This document shows, piece by piece, positions 48,961-61,633 of a stretch of 64,000 nucleotides of DNA. The stretch spans positions 15,846,499 through 15,910,498 of the forward strand of contig JALGQZ010000015.1 in assembly GCA_023105745.1 (NCBI GenBank), written 5' to 3'. The translations under genes were made by a program, and so were the position numbers. The DNA comes from Austropuccinia psidii. Its lineage: Eukaryota; Basidiomycota; Pucciniomycetes; Pucciniales; Sphaerophragmiaceae. Below the pieces are notes generated by a model. That model worked only from the letters and a program-made list of their open reading frames with translations, made no database searches and was not told the DNA's origin. How positions within the stretch are numbered: position 1 is the first letter of the stretch; each line of letters begins with the position of its first letter.

Positions 48961-49700
48961 TAAATAAATAGAATTAATGCACAAATTAATAATATTGATT
49001 TAATATATGAGTTACTAGATGTAAATTTAAATTTACCACAAGTTGGAACATCTGATACAAGCCTCACAAACATAAAATATGCCAAGATTCATAGAATCAA
49101 ACCTTCCAAAGGAATGGGATATACAGCTGGAAGGTCAATTATAAGTATTATAATTGTTGAAACCCAAGAGGCAAAAGTAAACCTCAATACAGGCGCATAC
49201 TGCACATGTGTTGGTAAGAGTTATTTGAAAGCAATTATACCAGATTGGGAAGAAAAACTTATACCAATACAAGGGGTTAAATTTAGTAGTGCAAGTGAAA
49301 GAATGAAGCCCCTTGGAATAAATGACCTAGCATTAATTTCTCCTCATCCTTCCCAATGTATAAGAATGAAAGTGGAGGTTGTAGTAATTGACAGCTGTAC
49401 TAGTAACCATTTTATACTAGGAAATTATTACTTGTCAGTTTGTGGCATAGATATCTCTAAAAATAAATACAGATATTTTACCATAGGAGACAATAAAAGA
49501 CAGAAATCTGGGTTTTTTTAAAATAAGAAACAAATTACTGTTATACAAAATGAAGAGCCAAACCTAGAAAATTGTTTTTTCAGAAGTGAAAAACTCACAG
49601 AGGAATAATTCAATCAAGAATTAAAAGAAAAAATGAAAGAAAGATTTATTGACCTCTTGTTTAAATATAAAAGTGCCTTTGAAACTGAATAAGAGCCACT
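48961..49700 (+). pseudogene. G3 protease
   Basis: A 135-codon open piece (49114-49521) contains VNLNTGAYCTCVG, where the catalytic Asp of D-T/S-G is Asn, and ILGNYYL. It is predicted inactive. Stops flank it on both sides. Confidence 0.75.
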
Positions 49701-51010
49701 AGGTGAAATCATTGGACATGAGGTAGACATTATTATTAATTTCAAAAAAACTTATCCACCTCTCCTAGTAAGACCAGATTACCCAGCTAGCCCAAGTGCT
49801 CGAGAAGCCTTGAAGGTACACATTAAAACACTAATGGACCTTGGGGTGTTGAGGAAAGTAGGACATAATGAAAAGGTAGAAGTCACTACACATTTAATTA
49901 TAAATTGGCACAATGGAAAATCAAGGATGGTAGGGGACTTTAGAGCTTTAAATACCTATACTATCCCTGAAAGATATTCAATACCCAGAATCAATGAGAC
50001 ATTAAAACAATTGTCATAGGATAAGTTGAACACAGCCATGGATGCTCTAAAGGGTCTTCACCAAAATTTCTTGACAGAAAATGCCAAGAAACTACTGAAG
50101 ATAATAGTACAATGTGAAATATATGAATATTTAAGGATGCCATTTGTTATAAAGAATGCACCTTCCCACTATCAAAGAATAATGAATACCATATCTCCTG
50201 AAGAATTATCAGAAGGATTGTTAATCATCTATATTGATGATATCATAGTTTTCTCAGAAACTTGGGAAGATAGCTTAAAAAGACTGGAAAGAGTTGTACA
50301 AATGATAGTTCAAGTAAATATGAAAATTCTGTTGAAAAAATGTCACTTTGCATATAGTGAATTGAAAGCACTGGGACGTGTTGTATCTGGATTAAGTTTT
50401 GGAATAGACAAAAACAAAGTAGCAGCAGTACTACCGAAGCCAATGCCCCAAACTAAGAAACAAATGCAATCATTTCTAGGATTTGATAGATATTACAGAT
50501 AGCATATAAAGGACTTTGCAAGAATTTCCAAATCCTTATATAAGCTCTGTGACCAACAGAAAGTCTATGGAATGACTGAAGAAAGGGTGAAAGCATATGA
50601 GGAATTGAAAAATGCCCCATTTCTTTTAATTCCAGATTTGAGACTACCTTTCAAAATTTAAATTTATGTTTGTGGAGGAGGATGAGGTGCTGCACTATGC
50701 CAGACACAAATCATTAATGATAAAACTGTGGAAGGACCATTTTGCTTCATTTCAAGACAAATCAAGCCAACAGAAACAAGATATGGAGCAAGACAAATGG
50801 AATGTCTTTTCTTAGTGTGGGCTTTAGAAAGATTGAACTAATATTTTCATGGCACAATAGTTGATGTCATCACAGACTGCAGTGCTGGAAAATCTTTATT
50901 AAACATGAATACACCAAATATACACATGCTGAGATGGCAGATTGCTATCCAATAGTATAGAGGGAATATGACTATAGGTCATAAATCTGGAAATATTCAC
51001 AATAATGAAT
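49701..51010 (+). pseudogene. G3 reverse transcriptase and RNase H
   Basis: GHEVDIIINF, GVLRKVGHNEKVEVTTHLI, MVGDFRALNTYTIPERYSIPR, then a TAG at 50017-50019, then MDALKGLHQNFL, MPFVIKNAPSHYQR and the catalytic YIDDIIVFSE near 50231. FLGFDRYYR is followed by a TAG where G2 has Gln (YYRQH). The RNase H part (50640-51010) is readable with more stops. Confidence 0.78.
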
Positions 51011-52492
51011 ATGGTCTTAGCATATGGGCTTCAGAAAACACACCTGAAAACCCAGTCTGGGTAGCACAGGAAGAACATAAAATAGACAGCATATGTGTTA
51101 CAGATATTGGCACATGATTCTTTAATAAAGTTAAGGGAAGCTACAAGATGAAAAAAGTTTTTAATATCTTATGCTAAATTTCAATTAAAGATTGAAAATA
51201 CCCATCATTATCCTCCAAAATAGATGAAGTATGGAAAATAGAATATGATGAAGGAAGATTTCACCTCCTTGATGGAATTCTTTATCATAGGACCAGACAC
51301 ACATGTGTTATGACATTGACAGAGCAAGCTCTGATAAAAACTATGCTAAATGAATTCTATGATAGTGCTTTATCTAGAAATTTCCAAGAAGATAGGAGAC
51401 CAGAGAGGGAAAACCTGCTCTTGGTGGCCAAATTGGAGAATGTATATTGCAGAGTATTGCCAAACCTGTGACAGATGTCAAAAAGGAAACAGAGCCACAA
51501 TCAAGAAGTTTGGAATTATGATCCAAATCCAAGAACCAAAATGCCCATGTGAAATAGTTCACATTGATTGGGTAATAGCCTTACCTCCAGGAGGAGACAG
51601 GAGTTTCAATGCATGCCTATTACTAGTTGACAGGTACAGAAGAAACCCAATTTTCTCACCATTTCATAAAGATGACACAGCTATGGACACAGCCATAATG
51701 ATATGGAATAGAGTCATTATTCATACAGGCTTGTTCCAAAACATCATAAGTGATAGAGATCCAAAATTAACTTCAGAATTATGGACAAATCTCCATAGAT
51801 CTTTTGAGAGAAAGCTATCATTCTCAACAGCTTACCACCCTCAAAAAGATGGTTTATCAGAAAGAATGATACAAAATTTAGAGGAAATTATCAGAAAATT
51901 CTGTGCTTATGTCCTAGAATTCGAAGACTCTGATGGTTTTACCCATGATTGGTGTACCTTAATACCAGCTCTTGAACTGGCCTATAAGACATCAATCAAT
52001 TCTTCATGTGGAAAAACACCAGAAATTCTAGAAAAAGGTTGAAGTGAAAGACTTCCTTATAAAAATATGAAAACATACTTAGTGGATATACATCCAACAG
52101 AATTAAGCTTCAAAATTATGCATGACAAAGAAAGGCATCATGCCAACAGATTTATGAAAGATTCTTTAAAACATGAAAAAGAAAGATGGGACAAAAGTCA
52201 TAAGCCACCTGATCTTAAAGTGATAGACTGGGTCTTAGTGTCAACCCTAAAATTTAATAACATTAAAGGCCCAAAAAAATTGAAAAGTTCTTTTGCAGGA
52301 GCCTTTATTATAGGAGAGCTACATGGAACCAATGCTGTGCAACTAGAACTCACAGGTGAATTAATGAAGAAACACCCAACCTTACCTGTACGTCTGATAA
52401 GGCCTTACAGCTTGAGTGATAAAGAGTCATTTCCCCTGAGAAATAGGCCACTCCTTGAAATTCCCCCTCTAGAAGAAGGAGAAGAAAAGTAA
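51011..52492 (+). pseudogene. G3 integrase
   Basis: The zinc-binding part around 51340-51490 (YCQTCDRCQKGN) and the core are in an open frame 51350-52042. HIDWVIALPPGG, NIISDRDPKLTS and QKDGLSERMIQ give the D, D, E residues. After a TGA in the EKG motif a second frame, 52067-52492, carries the C-terminal half with [20 protein letters not shown]. Confidence 0.78.
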
Positions 52493-52660
52493 ATTGTGAA
52501 AGTCCTTAAAGAAAGGAGGAAAAAAAACAAGAAAGAAAGGGAACACCTTGTGAGGCATAGAAGCCCAACTCAAGAAGATGAATGGCTACTTGGGAACAAT
52601 ATAAATATTGCTGATAAGATACTAATAAGGTTGAAACATGAAAGAAAACCTGCATAATAG
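52493..52660 (+). pseudogene. G3 chromodomain remnant
   Basis: After a TAA, KVLKERRKKNKKEREHLVRHRSP and EDEWLL match the chromodomain end of G2 ([21 protein letters not shown]). It ends before the polypurine tract. Confidence 0.6.
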
Positions 52661-52766
52661 AAAATTTAAGCATTATTGAGCTTAAGAACTAATAAAGTCT
52701 AATGAGGAGGTAGGACAGTGGATGATAACATAATTAGCTATATCAGATTGTGGTACAATTATTTTT

Positions 52767-52778
52767 GGTGGTAAGGAA
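52767..52778 (+). promoter_or_regulatory. G3 polypurine tract
   Basis: GGTGGTAAGGAA directly before the 3' LTR start TGTGAGCCC. Confidence 0.62.
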
Positions 52779-55700
52779 TGTGAGCCCTTGAGATATGACC
52801 ACATATCCAAAAAAAGAATTGAAGATACTATCTTAAAATAAGTAAAAATTCCATAAATAGGCACAAACTCTTGATTACCTCATAAAATAACGAATAAAAA
52901 TGTGAAAAAATTGCATCATTAGATTCCCCATGGTAAAATACACATAACGCTTTTATGTCATATCTGTGAAGATAATACTTACTGTGTGATAAGCAAAAAT
53001 TCCATAAAAAGACGTAAATTCTTGGTAATATCAGAAACACATGAAACAAAATGTGAAATAAATTGCACCATTGGATTCCTCATGAAAAACTACACATCTT
53101 ACTTTTTTATGTCATATCTGTAAAGCCAATACTTAAGGAAATAAGGTGAATATATGCACTTTTATGATCAGTTCATATATTCATGGCTTTTAGCTCATAT
53201 CTCTTGAAATATAAATGATAGGGAGCTGAAAAAAAAGAATTTTACCACAGGATTACTTTGAAAATACATAAATAAACTTTTTTTGAAAAGCTATAAACAA
53301 GGTTATAGCTTATAGGGGTTTATTGAACAAAACTGTTATAGCTGTTGACCACTTCTTTGTGAAGGTGGTCCACACTTGAAAAAAGTAGATATTAAGATTC
53401 TACTAGTTTATATGTGAATAATGATTTAATATTTATCATTATAGTCAAGGTATAACCCCTTGAAATCATAGTTTGAAGTTTAAAATAGTCATTTTCACCA
53501 GAAAAGATGAGTTACAAGAAAAATAATCAAAAATAGAGTTTTGATGATGTAATGAAATTATATTAAAAGTCTGATAATGGGATGAAAATCTATTGGAATT
53601 CTGTCAGCCTGTGACTCAAAACCAGAGCACAAGCATGACAGCCAAAATACCATAAACCAATGGTATAACCAAGATACCACCAAAACATGGAGCTGAGCCA
53701 AATAAGCTCAAAAGGTATCAAAAGAAAGAGGAAACTAACCTCTTCCTGGAAATATAAGTCCCATCACCATAGGACTAGAAATAACAAAGTTATTCCTGCT
53801 CAAAGTTATTGCTGAGCACAAACCTTAATTTTCACCTCTCATCTAAAATCTAGAAGGAGAGGCTTAACCCCATCAAATGGGTACTCAAAATGAAGCTCTA
53901 AGCCAGGGCTATCCAATGGTATCAGCCAAACTGGGCTAGCACCAATATTACTGGAGTTATGGTCAATTTCAGGCCAAATAAGGCTGAACAAAACATTCAC
54001 CTCTCATCTAACTTCTACAGTTTTAGTGTGGGATACCTGAAGTGGGGTCTTTTTGGAAAGTGCTCAATCAGGGCTATCTGATGGTGTCATCCACTTCCTC
54101 ATATCTCAACTACTGCAGAAGTTATGAGGAAAACAAGCTCAATACAGCTTTTTGCCTAAAACACGCAAGTGTACAAAAATCTTGTACATGGGATAACTTT
54201 GCCATATTTAATAATACCCATATCAAATGAGGTACCATTGTGTAGAGCACATACAGGGATACACACTGAACCAATTTTGAGGTTGATATCTCAAGAATTG
54301 ACAAAGCTATGGCTGTTTTAAGGTTAAAATCCCACCTGCTGTCATATACAGCCTTACCATGGGATAATATCCCATAATCATGAATATGAGGTGTCAAATA
54401 GACAAAGAAGCATGTTTTCCTTCAATACCTCATATGTCAGTCAATACTGGGGTCCCATACAGTTTCTGTACAGCATTCTACGCGTCATACACGTCAGAAT
54501 CAGGCTGTGAGGTCCCCAGATGAAAATTTTCACCCTGTATTGGTGAAAACCGCCCAGATGTGGTTTCAAAACCACATTTGAGCCCAATAAAGGCTATACA
54601 GGCTGTTGCAAACCACAAGCCAGTACCAGAAAGTGAAAAAATCTTCACTTCCTCTATGTGGAAAGGTCTAGCACCCTTTCCACCCCATTTCAGGATAAAA
54701 AGGAGGCTTTTCACAGCCAGAATTGTCTCCTCATCCTGCTCTTGAATAACCTACGTAGTAAACTGTCAAAAACAGTTTTACTCTTGGTTAATAATCAGGT
54801 ATACTCTTAAATTAAAAGTATTGTAGTCTTTATTATTGTAACCCAACAGGTAAAGCTGCACCCAGGGCTTTCAACAGCGCTCACCACCACTATATCTCTA
54901 TAGCAAAGCCCTTAATATCTTCATTTAATCATTTATTATAAGCTTTATCATCTTTTAAAACTATTTTTACCGTGTCACAGTCATAGTTAAAGCTTGTAAA
55001 TACTTATATACACCTTTATCATAGACTCACCCTGAAAAATTCACTCTCCTAATGGCTGTAGTGTGTATGAATCAAGTGTTATTAATGATCAAAGTTTAAG
55101 CTTAAAATTGATCATTTATGATCACTAACTGTGATCTTCATTCAGGTTTAACAGTAATACAAGTGATAAAATTGGTGAATGATAGCTTATCATGATTAAA
55201 ACTAATAAAATAAACAAATTTTAGTTTTCTTCTAAGCCTATGATCTTAGAATACTTGGAGTTACAGTGATAACTCTAAGTAATGGTGTAACAAAGAGATA
55301 AGATGGTTTAATGATGATGTAATCATCACTAAAACCTATAGTAATGATCAATTCCATTGGATTCCATTGGTAATATTAAACTGGAAGTCTCGTGGGCTCT
55401 AGGAGGGAGGAACTTACTATATATAGAGCTCTTTTTACCTCTATTTCCCCCTCAGATGCTTAGAAAACAATGAAAAAATTCAATCAAAGGTAATATCTTT
55501 ATTATTTATATATAAATATATTATATTATGAAAGACCAGAGATAATCTTTATCATAATCACCAGCTTTGATGTGATTCATTTGATATTTTGTTGTTTATC
55601 TTAAGTTCTCTCTAAAATCTTGAATTCCACGTAAAAATATGCATATTTGTAATTTCTTCTATTTTTTTATTGTAAATACAATTTAAATAAGTTTTATTTA

Positions 55701-56142
55701 CATTCTAGGAATGACTTTATCCAAAATTATTATATTAAGATTCAAAAGTAAGTTATTTTCATCTTTTATAATAATTTTCTCTTTATTATTAATTTAATAA
55801 TTCTTTTATTGATATAAATAGTATTTATATTAATATATAGCTTTCATATTAGTAATATTATTGCTATAAATTGTTTTTATTATTCAAAAAAAGTTTTTTA
55901 CACCATTATTATTTGTTTGTAACAATAATTAAGTGCCATAAATATATTTATATATTAATTTTTTTAACATAACCTATATTAATATATTTATTCAATAATA
56001 TAAGTATTTTTACCCCATAATTAAAATAATTCCTTGTTATTATAATTGTTTTTTATCTTATTCTCTAATTTAATAAGTAAATTAATAGTACAATAAGTAA
56101 AATGTTGGTAATATTTACTTTTTTTCATAGTCAAACCTTACA
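52779..56142 (+). repeat. G3 3' LTR (family Y), split by a solo LTR
   Basis: The parts 52779-53601 and 55043-56142 join to about 1.92 kb, close to the 1972-bp 5' LTR. The TATA box is at 55418-55425. It ends CAAACCTTACA at 56142. Confidence 0.87.
53602..55037 (+). repeat. Solo LTR of family X (G1 type), TSD AATTC
   Basis: 1436 bp, TGTCAGCCTGTGACTC ... CACCCTGAAA; the terminal CA has mutated to AA. AATTC at 53597-53601 and 55038-55042 is a perfect TSD. It is the most complete copy of this LTR in the window and defines the family X ends. A TATA-like GATAAAAAGGAGGC is at 54694-54707. Confidence 0.88.
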
Positions 56143-57808
56143 GTTATAGACAGTTATGAGCTCTTTGGTCTTCCAATTAATAAATTTATCAAGGCCTTTA
56201 GGCTACAATCACACATCAAGTGGTATTGCTGTATACTTTCCCAGATACTTGAATTATGAGGTAAAAAAGCCCTAAAAAGGATATATATAATCTTATTGAT
56301 GATGAAATTGAATCTAAAAATCCCCACCTTATTTCACAGGGTGGTACTGTGGGATATTCTTCTAAAGAGCGGGAATATGAGGTGGAAAAGAAATTTAAAT
56401 GATTTTTATACTTTTATTACTCATAACTCACTGATAAAAGTCATACATATACTTTCTGTTAGCAATTGGATACATCCCAGCATGTAGAAAGACCAAAAGC
56501 TTTTGGTTTGCAAAAGCTTTAACTCCTTTTTAAGGTTGAAAAGGATAAGATGTGGCTTTAAAACCATATCTGAGCACCACTGTCCATTAGAAAAGTGGCT
56601 AAAACTGACAGCAGGTGTTGCATTTGGATTTGAAATGGGAGATAGATGAAATTCAGATGAGAGATAGAAAATAAATCAAGGAAAGAGATAGAAGTTTTGG
56701 AAGAAATTCAAGCCAAATATTGAAGCTAAAAATATTCAATGCAATTTCCTCAATATCATTTTTTGGTCATCATTTTCAAAGCTCAATACTTCAAAAATAC
56801 TGGATAAAAGGAATAATTTTCATTCTTATTTCAGTTTGGTTTTTCTTTTTACTTCAAGCTATTTTCTAAAAAGAGAAATCAGAACTTGAGTTGTGTTTTG
56901 AAATTTCTATGAATTTTTTCTCCATCTAATTTATGGGAATAAATAGCTGAACAACATTGAAAGTTGAAAGCTTTTGATTTTAAATGGATTCTACATAAAT
57001 TAGAATTATTTTCAAGGAATTGGGGTTCTTTAATCGTTTAAAAAATGTATAATAGATAGCTTACCTACAATGTGGGTTTCTTGATTAACATTTTTATTGA
57101 GAAAGATATTATATACCTGATTTTTCTCCTCTTCTTGAAGTTATAGCATTCTTTTAGAACTGAAACAAACTCTGAAGTTTAAGTACACAGTTTAATTATG
57201 GACAGAGGCTTAAAAAGATATAATATCTTATAAATGACTGCTGTAGATGGTTTTTGGTCCACTTGAAGATGGGAGGTATAAGATTTTTGAAGGATATTTG
57301 GGATTTATTTTATAATTTATTAATTCATTTCTATTGTAAAATACCAAGCATTAAAAAAAGATTAATCATGAGACTGAGAGAAAGAAGAGACCCTACTAAT
57401 AGAATATATAATTCTCAGTTACATATAAAATATCTCTCATTGCTTCTTTGAAGTACTAACATTATTCTCTCTGAAATGAATAAATATATTACCTTCAGCA
57501 TCCCTTTCAAAATATTATTCATTACGAGCTGACCCTGTTTATATATTATACTTTTTTAGTATGGGACAAAGAAATATATTTTATTAGCTCTTTTTGGTTT
57601 TGTGAATTTTCATTTCAATGAAATTGGGTGGGAAATTCTATCAATTAGGTGATTTAGTTTTTGATACCTGGTACTTCCATACTGAGTATGAAGACAGTGC
57701 AAGTATGTGTGAAATTTTAAGAAACGTAACCTGCATACATGAATATGGTTCAACTTGATTCACATTGATTATTTTATTAATGAAAAGTGTTTCATTGATC
57801 TCACTTGC
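56143..57808. other. AT-rich region with old repeat, no genes
   Basis: Right flank of G3, starting with TSD GTTAT. 56617-57230 is the second copy of the diverged repeat at 38250-38870. The short frames at 56296 and 57254 show no recognisable protein. Confidence 0.45.
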
Positions 57809-58117
57809 TGTGAGCCTTAGAGGTATTTTCATATACCCAAAACACCACAAAGAATAATTATAAGCTATGAATAAAAATAATAAATTTATTTTTATTATAC
57901 AAAAAAAATGAAATATAAATATAGAACTTAATTAAAAAAAATAACATTTATAATCCTAATTTCCCATTAAAATTATATTAAAATTAAAAAATGTGAAAAT
58001 AATTTTCTACATGAAGAATTGATGTAAAAACAAATTATTATCAAAAATATTAAAATTGGAATATTTTTAGAAAAGAATGTTAACAAAAAATATCATAACT
58101 TTTTTTGCATTGGATAT
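57809..58117 (+). repeat. 5' fragment of an older family Z LTR
   Basis: TGTGAGCCTTAGAGGTATTTTC ... CATAACTTTTTTTGCATTGGATA, the first ~310 bp of a Z LTR, diverged. G4 is inserted in it; the rest should lie beyond the window. Confidence 0.75.
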
Positions 58118-59939
58118 GTGAGCCTTAGAGGTAATTTCATATACTCAAAAGACCACAAATACAAAATTAACATATTAATATAAATAAAATAAATTTATTT
58201 ATATTATTAAAGTAAAAATCAAAATATAAATATAAAATTATATTCAAAATAAAAAAATTAATTACAATTTAAAAGCAAAATTACATTAAATTTTGGAATT
58301 ATAAAATTACAATTATACTTGAAAACTAGTAAGTAAAAATGAAATTTTAACAAAATTGTAAAAAAATAAATGAACTTGGAAAAAAGTGAAATAAAAATTA
58401 TTATAACTTTTCATCCAATAAATAAACATATAAAAATTATTTCACCATTGGATTCCTCATAAAAAATCAGGTGGGGTCACCTCTGGGTGAAATTCTCATA
58501 ACTCAACTCTAAATAAGCTTGAATTAAGTTTTTAGTATTTTCAATACAAAAGTTGAAAATCCTCAAAACTTTAATGCAATTAACACCACATGTGGTGTTA
58601 ACCATCAATTTTTGTGTTAAAATTGAGGTGTTGTGTTTAGTTTAGAAGTTATGAGGAATTGAAGTATTTTCAATTGAATTCAATTGAAATGTCAAAATAT
58701 GTGCGTGTATTACATAAGTCAGATTTGATTTACATATGCGGTATCAATTATTACTGTATTGTACTGTACAATTCAATTGAATTACATATGTAAATTATAA
58801 GTATAATACATGATGAGGAATTAAAGGAAAAATAAATTGGAAAGATTAAATTTGGGAGGGAAAAGGAACTCCAGCTCTAAGGGGGAGCTAGACCCCCAAA
58901 ATCCTTGCTGACAGGAATGGGATGTCAAAATTCACGCAAAAGATCATCACTTTTGGCCTGGAATTGAGTTACAGGGTCTGTGGACTCAATTTATGATGAG
59001 GTTTTGATACCAACTGGGGTAGTATTAGCTGTTGCTAAGAGGGTAAAACTACCCTTAAGATAAAACCATCATAGTAAAAACAGTTCTCACTGGTTTCTAC
59101 GTCTCTTACACACATTCTGACGTGTTTTGAAGGCACTAGACCAGGTATTGCTATATTAATGGCTGATTTAAGGGTCTAAAATGGCTAAAAATGGCTTAAA
59201 CCAGCCCTTTTTGGTCTAAATCAGGGTTCAATGATGCCATAATTGGATTTTATGTTGTCAGACTGTTTTTAACGACTGAAAAGAGTAAATTTTACTTTTG
59301 GAGTAAGAAAATCGATGGCTATAAAAGAATGTCTTCTTTGCACCACTTTTCTCTTCATGTTAGAATCTTTTCCTTTTATAATTAGTTTAAACCTTGTTAA
59401 ACCAATCAATAAAAGATTCTAACCACCTTTTTTAAATCATTTTGAACCTTATAACCACGTGAAATAATCATTATAATAATTGTTTGTAACTCCTATAATC
59501 ATTTTTACCCCTGAACCACCCCAAAAGTGAATTAAAGCATCTTTCATCACTGTAAACTTTGTCACTTTGTTTCCAAATTCACTCTGGTCACTTTTGGGCG
59601 TGTTTTCTCTTTAATTTTCTTTTTAAAGACTTTGTTCTTTGATTAATTGCTTGCAGCTCTTTGCTCAATTAATTCCAATTGAAATTTCTCTTGAAGAAAT
59701 TTATTTTGTAGCCTTAAATATCTCTTGTAGAGTATTTTGGGATAAATTTTTATTGTTGGTAAAACAATAAAATTTTATATTATTGTTTTGTACTAATAGA
59801 GTTATAAAAAATAAATTTGGCGTGTTTTCTCTTAAAAATAATATCCTTTACTATTTTTAATTGATTTTTACCTTATACAAATTTTGAGGACAGGAAAAGT
59901 AATTGATTTTTAATCAAAGTTCCATATCCACACCTTACA
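58118..59939 (+). repeat. G4 5' LTR (family Z)
   Basis: 1822 bp, TGTGAGCCTTAGAGGTAATTT ... CACACCTTACA. The TATA box (TATAAAAG) is at 59320-59327. It is nearly collinear with solo LTRs Z1 and Z3, which identifies their parent family. Confidence 0.92.
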
Positions 59940-59941
59940 TT

Positions 59942-59959
59942 TGGGGGCCCAGCCGTGAT
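59942..59959 (+). promoter_or_regulatory. G4 putative primer-binding site
   Basis: TGGGGGCCCAGCCGTGAT, two bases after the LTR end, a close variant of the G2 and G3 sites. Confidence 0.6.
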
Positions 59960-60362
59960 ATTTTACCTGTTACATATTTTTTTTACTCTTTTTAAATCTT
60001 TTTTCTTATATTGAAAAATTTAAAAACATATAAAAAATACTTATAATTCAAAAAATCCATAAAAAATAATTTTTTTCATATTATAAGTGAGGCTTATATT
60101 TTTATCTCTTTTTTGAAATATCCTTTTTTTTTTACTTAATTAATTGGTTTTTTCATTAATTTTAATGTCTGAAAACGTGGTAAGACAAGAAACATTGAAG
60201 CAGCCTCAACAGTCACCAGCATTACTCCTGCCAGTACTATTAATTCAGACCATAATAGTACTGTTATTGTGACTCAAAATAGCCAACCTGAACCAATATC
60301 TTCTTAATTGATTAACTTGGACATAAGTAATACCCTTCAGAAAGCTAAGAATTTGGCCAATA
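59960..60362 (+). other. G4 leader with upstream exon candidate
   Basis: T-rich leader to about 60150, then a Ser/Thr/Asn-rich readable stretch. In the phase that joins ORF-A it gives STVTSITPASTINSD ... TQNSQPEPISS, a TAA, then LINLDISNTLQKAKNLAN, ending AATA/GTAAGT. An ATG (MSENV) at about 60166 is in another phase. The initiator of ORF-A is therefore unresolved. Confidence 0.4.
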
Positions 60363-60426
60363 GTAAGTTTTTTGACGTAAAAATACTATTTTAAGCCTTT
60401 TTAACCATAATTATGCCTTCAACCAG
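60363..60426 (+). other. Candidate intron in G4 gag leader
   Basis: GTAAGT ... CTTCAACCAG, 64 nt, with ATG 60413 exactly 13 nt before the last intron base. Splicing would place the upstream frame in phase with ORF-A; retention would expose the ATG of frame 0. Confidence 0.5.
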
Positions 60427-61633
60427 GTCAGGAGCCAGCTATAACCCCTCAAGCAGCTCCCAGAAAGGTAATAGATGTCATTATGGCAGACGCCAATCAG
60501 GTACAGAAGGAAAAGGGTCAGTTGATGACTTCCAAACACCTAAAATGGGTCATTCTGAAGCTGATAATACCATTTTACCTTCAAAAAGAGCTGACACCGC
60601 CACAACAAGCCTCTGTGGACATATTCAAAGCCAGCCACAGTGCATACAACAATGCACTTCAATTCAAGGAGTACCAGATCCTTGCACACCTGTGGAAGAG
60701 TTGCATGAACTCTTACCTAACTGTGAGAAAATTCCTGGGCCACCCCAACGCTCACAAATTGCTCAATGGATGGCATCTATTGATGGAGAAGAAAAAAATG
60801 ATGCTTTTGACACTAGAATGGAGGAAACGCAACCCTCCACCACCAAAGCAAGTGCCAAAAACATCCCCAGTGGCCAGCAGCAGCAATTCCAACGTGAAAA
60901 AGCAGCCACAAGTTCCAAACAATGGCAAAGGGAAGGCACCAGCCCCAAAGCCTTACAGCCAAGGATACAGAATTCCAAAGATTCACCAGGATGCCATGGA
61001 AAATGTATTTCAGATGGCCAGAACCATGATGGAATTACAGAAGAAGGAGGAAGCCAGATTAAGATTCCAGAAATGATTTCTGATATATTTGATTCCATCC
61101 CAGAATTGTATGATGCTATAAATGATGTGAAAAAACATCTTTCTGATAAAAATGAAAACATTTGTAACAACATTAAAACAAACAGCCTGAGTCTGTGTCA
61201 AATTAATGAAACACTTATGTGTTTTGAAAAAGCTTTAAGAACAATTAAAATTTCTAATAATGATAGTTCTTTTGGCAATAAAATAAATGAACAATCTGCC
61301 ATTATTAAAGAATTAACAGATAAATATTCTAAATTAAATATTGATTACATAATTGAAACAAGAATTAAACAAGCCATAAATATTATCAAAACAGATAACA
61401 AGAAAGTCCTTGATGACATTTCAAATTCATTTATTGAAGTAAAGACATATACCATTGCCTTGAAAAAGTGTTTTGATGCTTCACAAGAAGAAGTATCAAA
61501 ATTATCAATGAAATTGAATCAAGTCACGCTTGATAATACAAGACAGACAGAGTTATGGCAAGAACTGACACATAAAGAAGACATTTATAAACTTGAAGTA
61601 ATAAATTTAATACAAGGCTTCCAACATGAATAA
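60413..61633 (+). pseudogene. G4 gag frame 0, N-terminus and coiled coil
   Basis: 406 codons from MPSTRSGASYN. To about residue 215 it overlaps ORF-A and is low-complexity and poorly conserved. From 61073 (MISDIFDSIPELYDAI) on, it forms a long coiled-coil-like region rich in Ile/Lys/Asn/Glu. It stops at a TAA (61631-61633), but the same frame is open again and continues as the capsid at 61664, so the stop is probably a point mutation in a single gag frame. Confidence 0.65.
60427..61076 (+). CDS. G4 ORF-A: intact overlapping +1-frame protein
   Basis: Open without a stop from the proposed acceptor (QEPAITPQAAPRKVIDVIM) to the TGA at 61074-61076; 197 codons if started at ATG 60483. Segments: N-terminal ITP motif shared with G2; SYLTVRKFLG ... 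KLLNGW; a Pro/Lys/Ser/Gln linker; and the block KPYSQGYRIPK ... DAMENVFQMARTMMELQKKEE (60948-61058). The stop overlaps the ATG at 61073 of the frame-0 coiled coil (ATGA), so reinitiation is conceivable. Differences from G2 and G3 in the block are mostly at third positions of this frame. No homologous family is known to me; by position it is a gag-type structural or nucleic-acid-binding protein, which is inference. Confidence 0.6.

Larger units (their letters stand above)
44347..56142 (+). mobile_element. Gypsy retrotransposon G3, decayed, TSD ATTAT/GTTAT
   Basis: 5' LTR 44347-46318, internal 46319-52778, 3' LTR 52779-56142 with an inserted solo LTR at 53602-55037. Flanks are ATTAT and GTTAT, four of five matching. 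The coding order is the same as in G2, but with many stops and indels throughout. It is clearly older than G2. LTR family Y. Confidence 0.88.

Noticed and set aside
53602..55037. Part of G3 itself
   Set aside because: It matches the G1 LTR, has its own TSD (AATTC), and removing it restores continuity with the G3 5' LTR.
60763..61201. Minus-strand ORFs opposite G4 gag
   Set aside because: Antisense shadows of the gag region; not open at the equivalent place in all copies.
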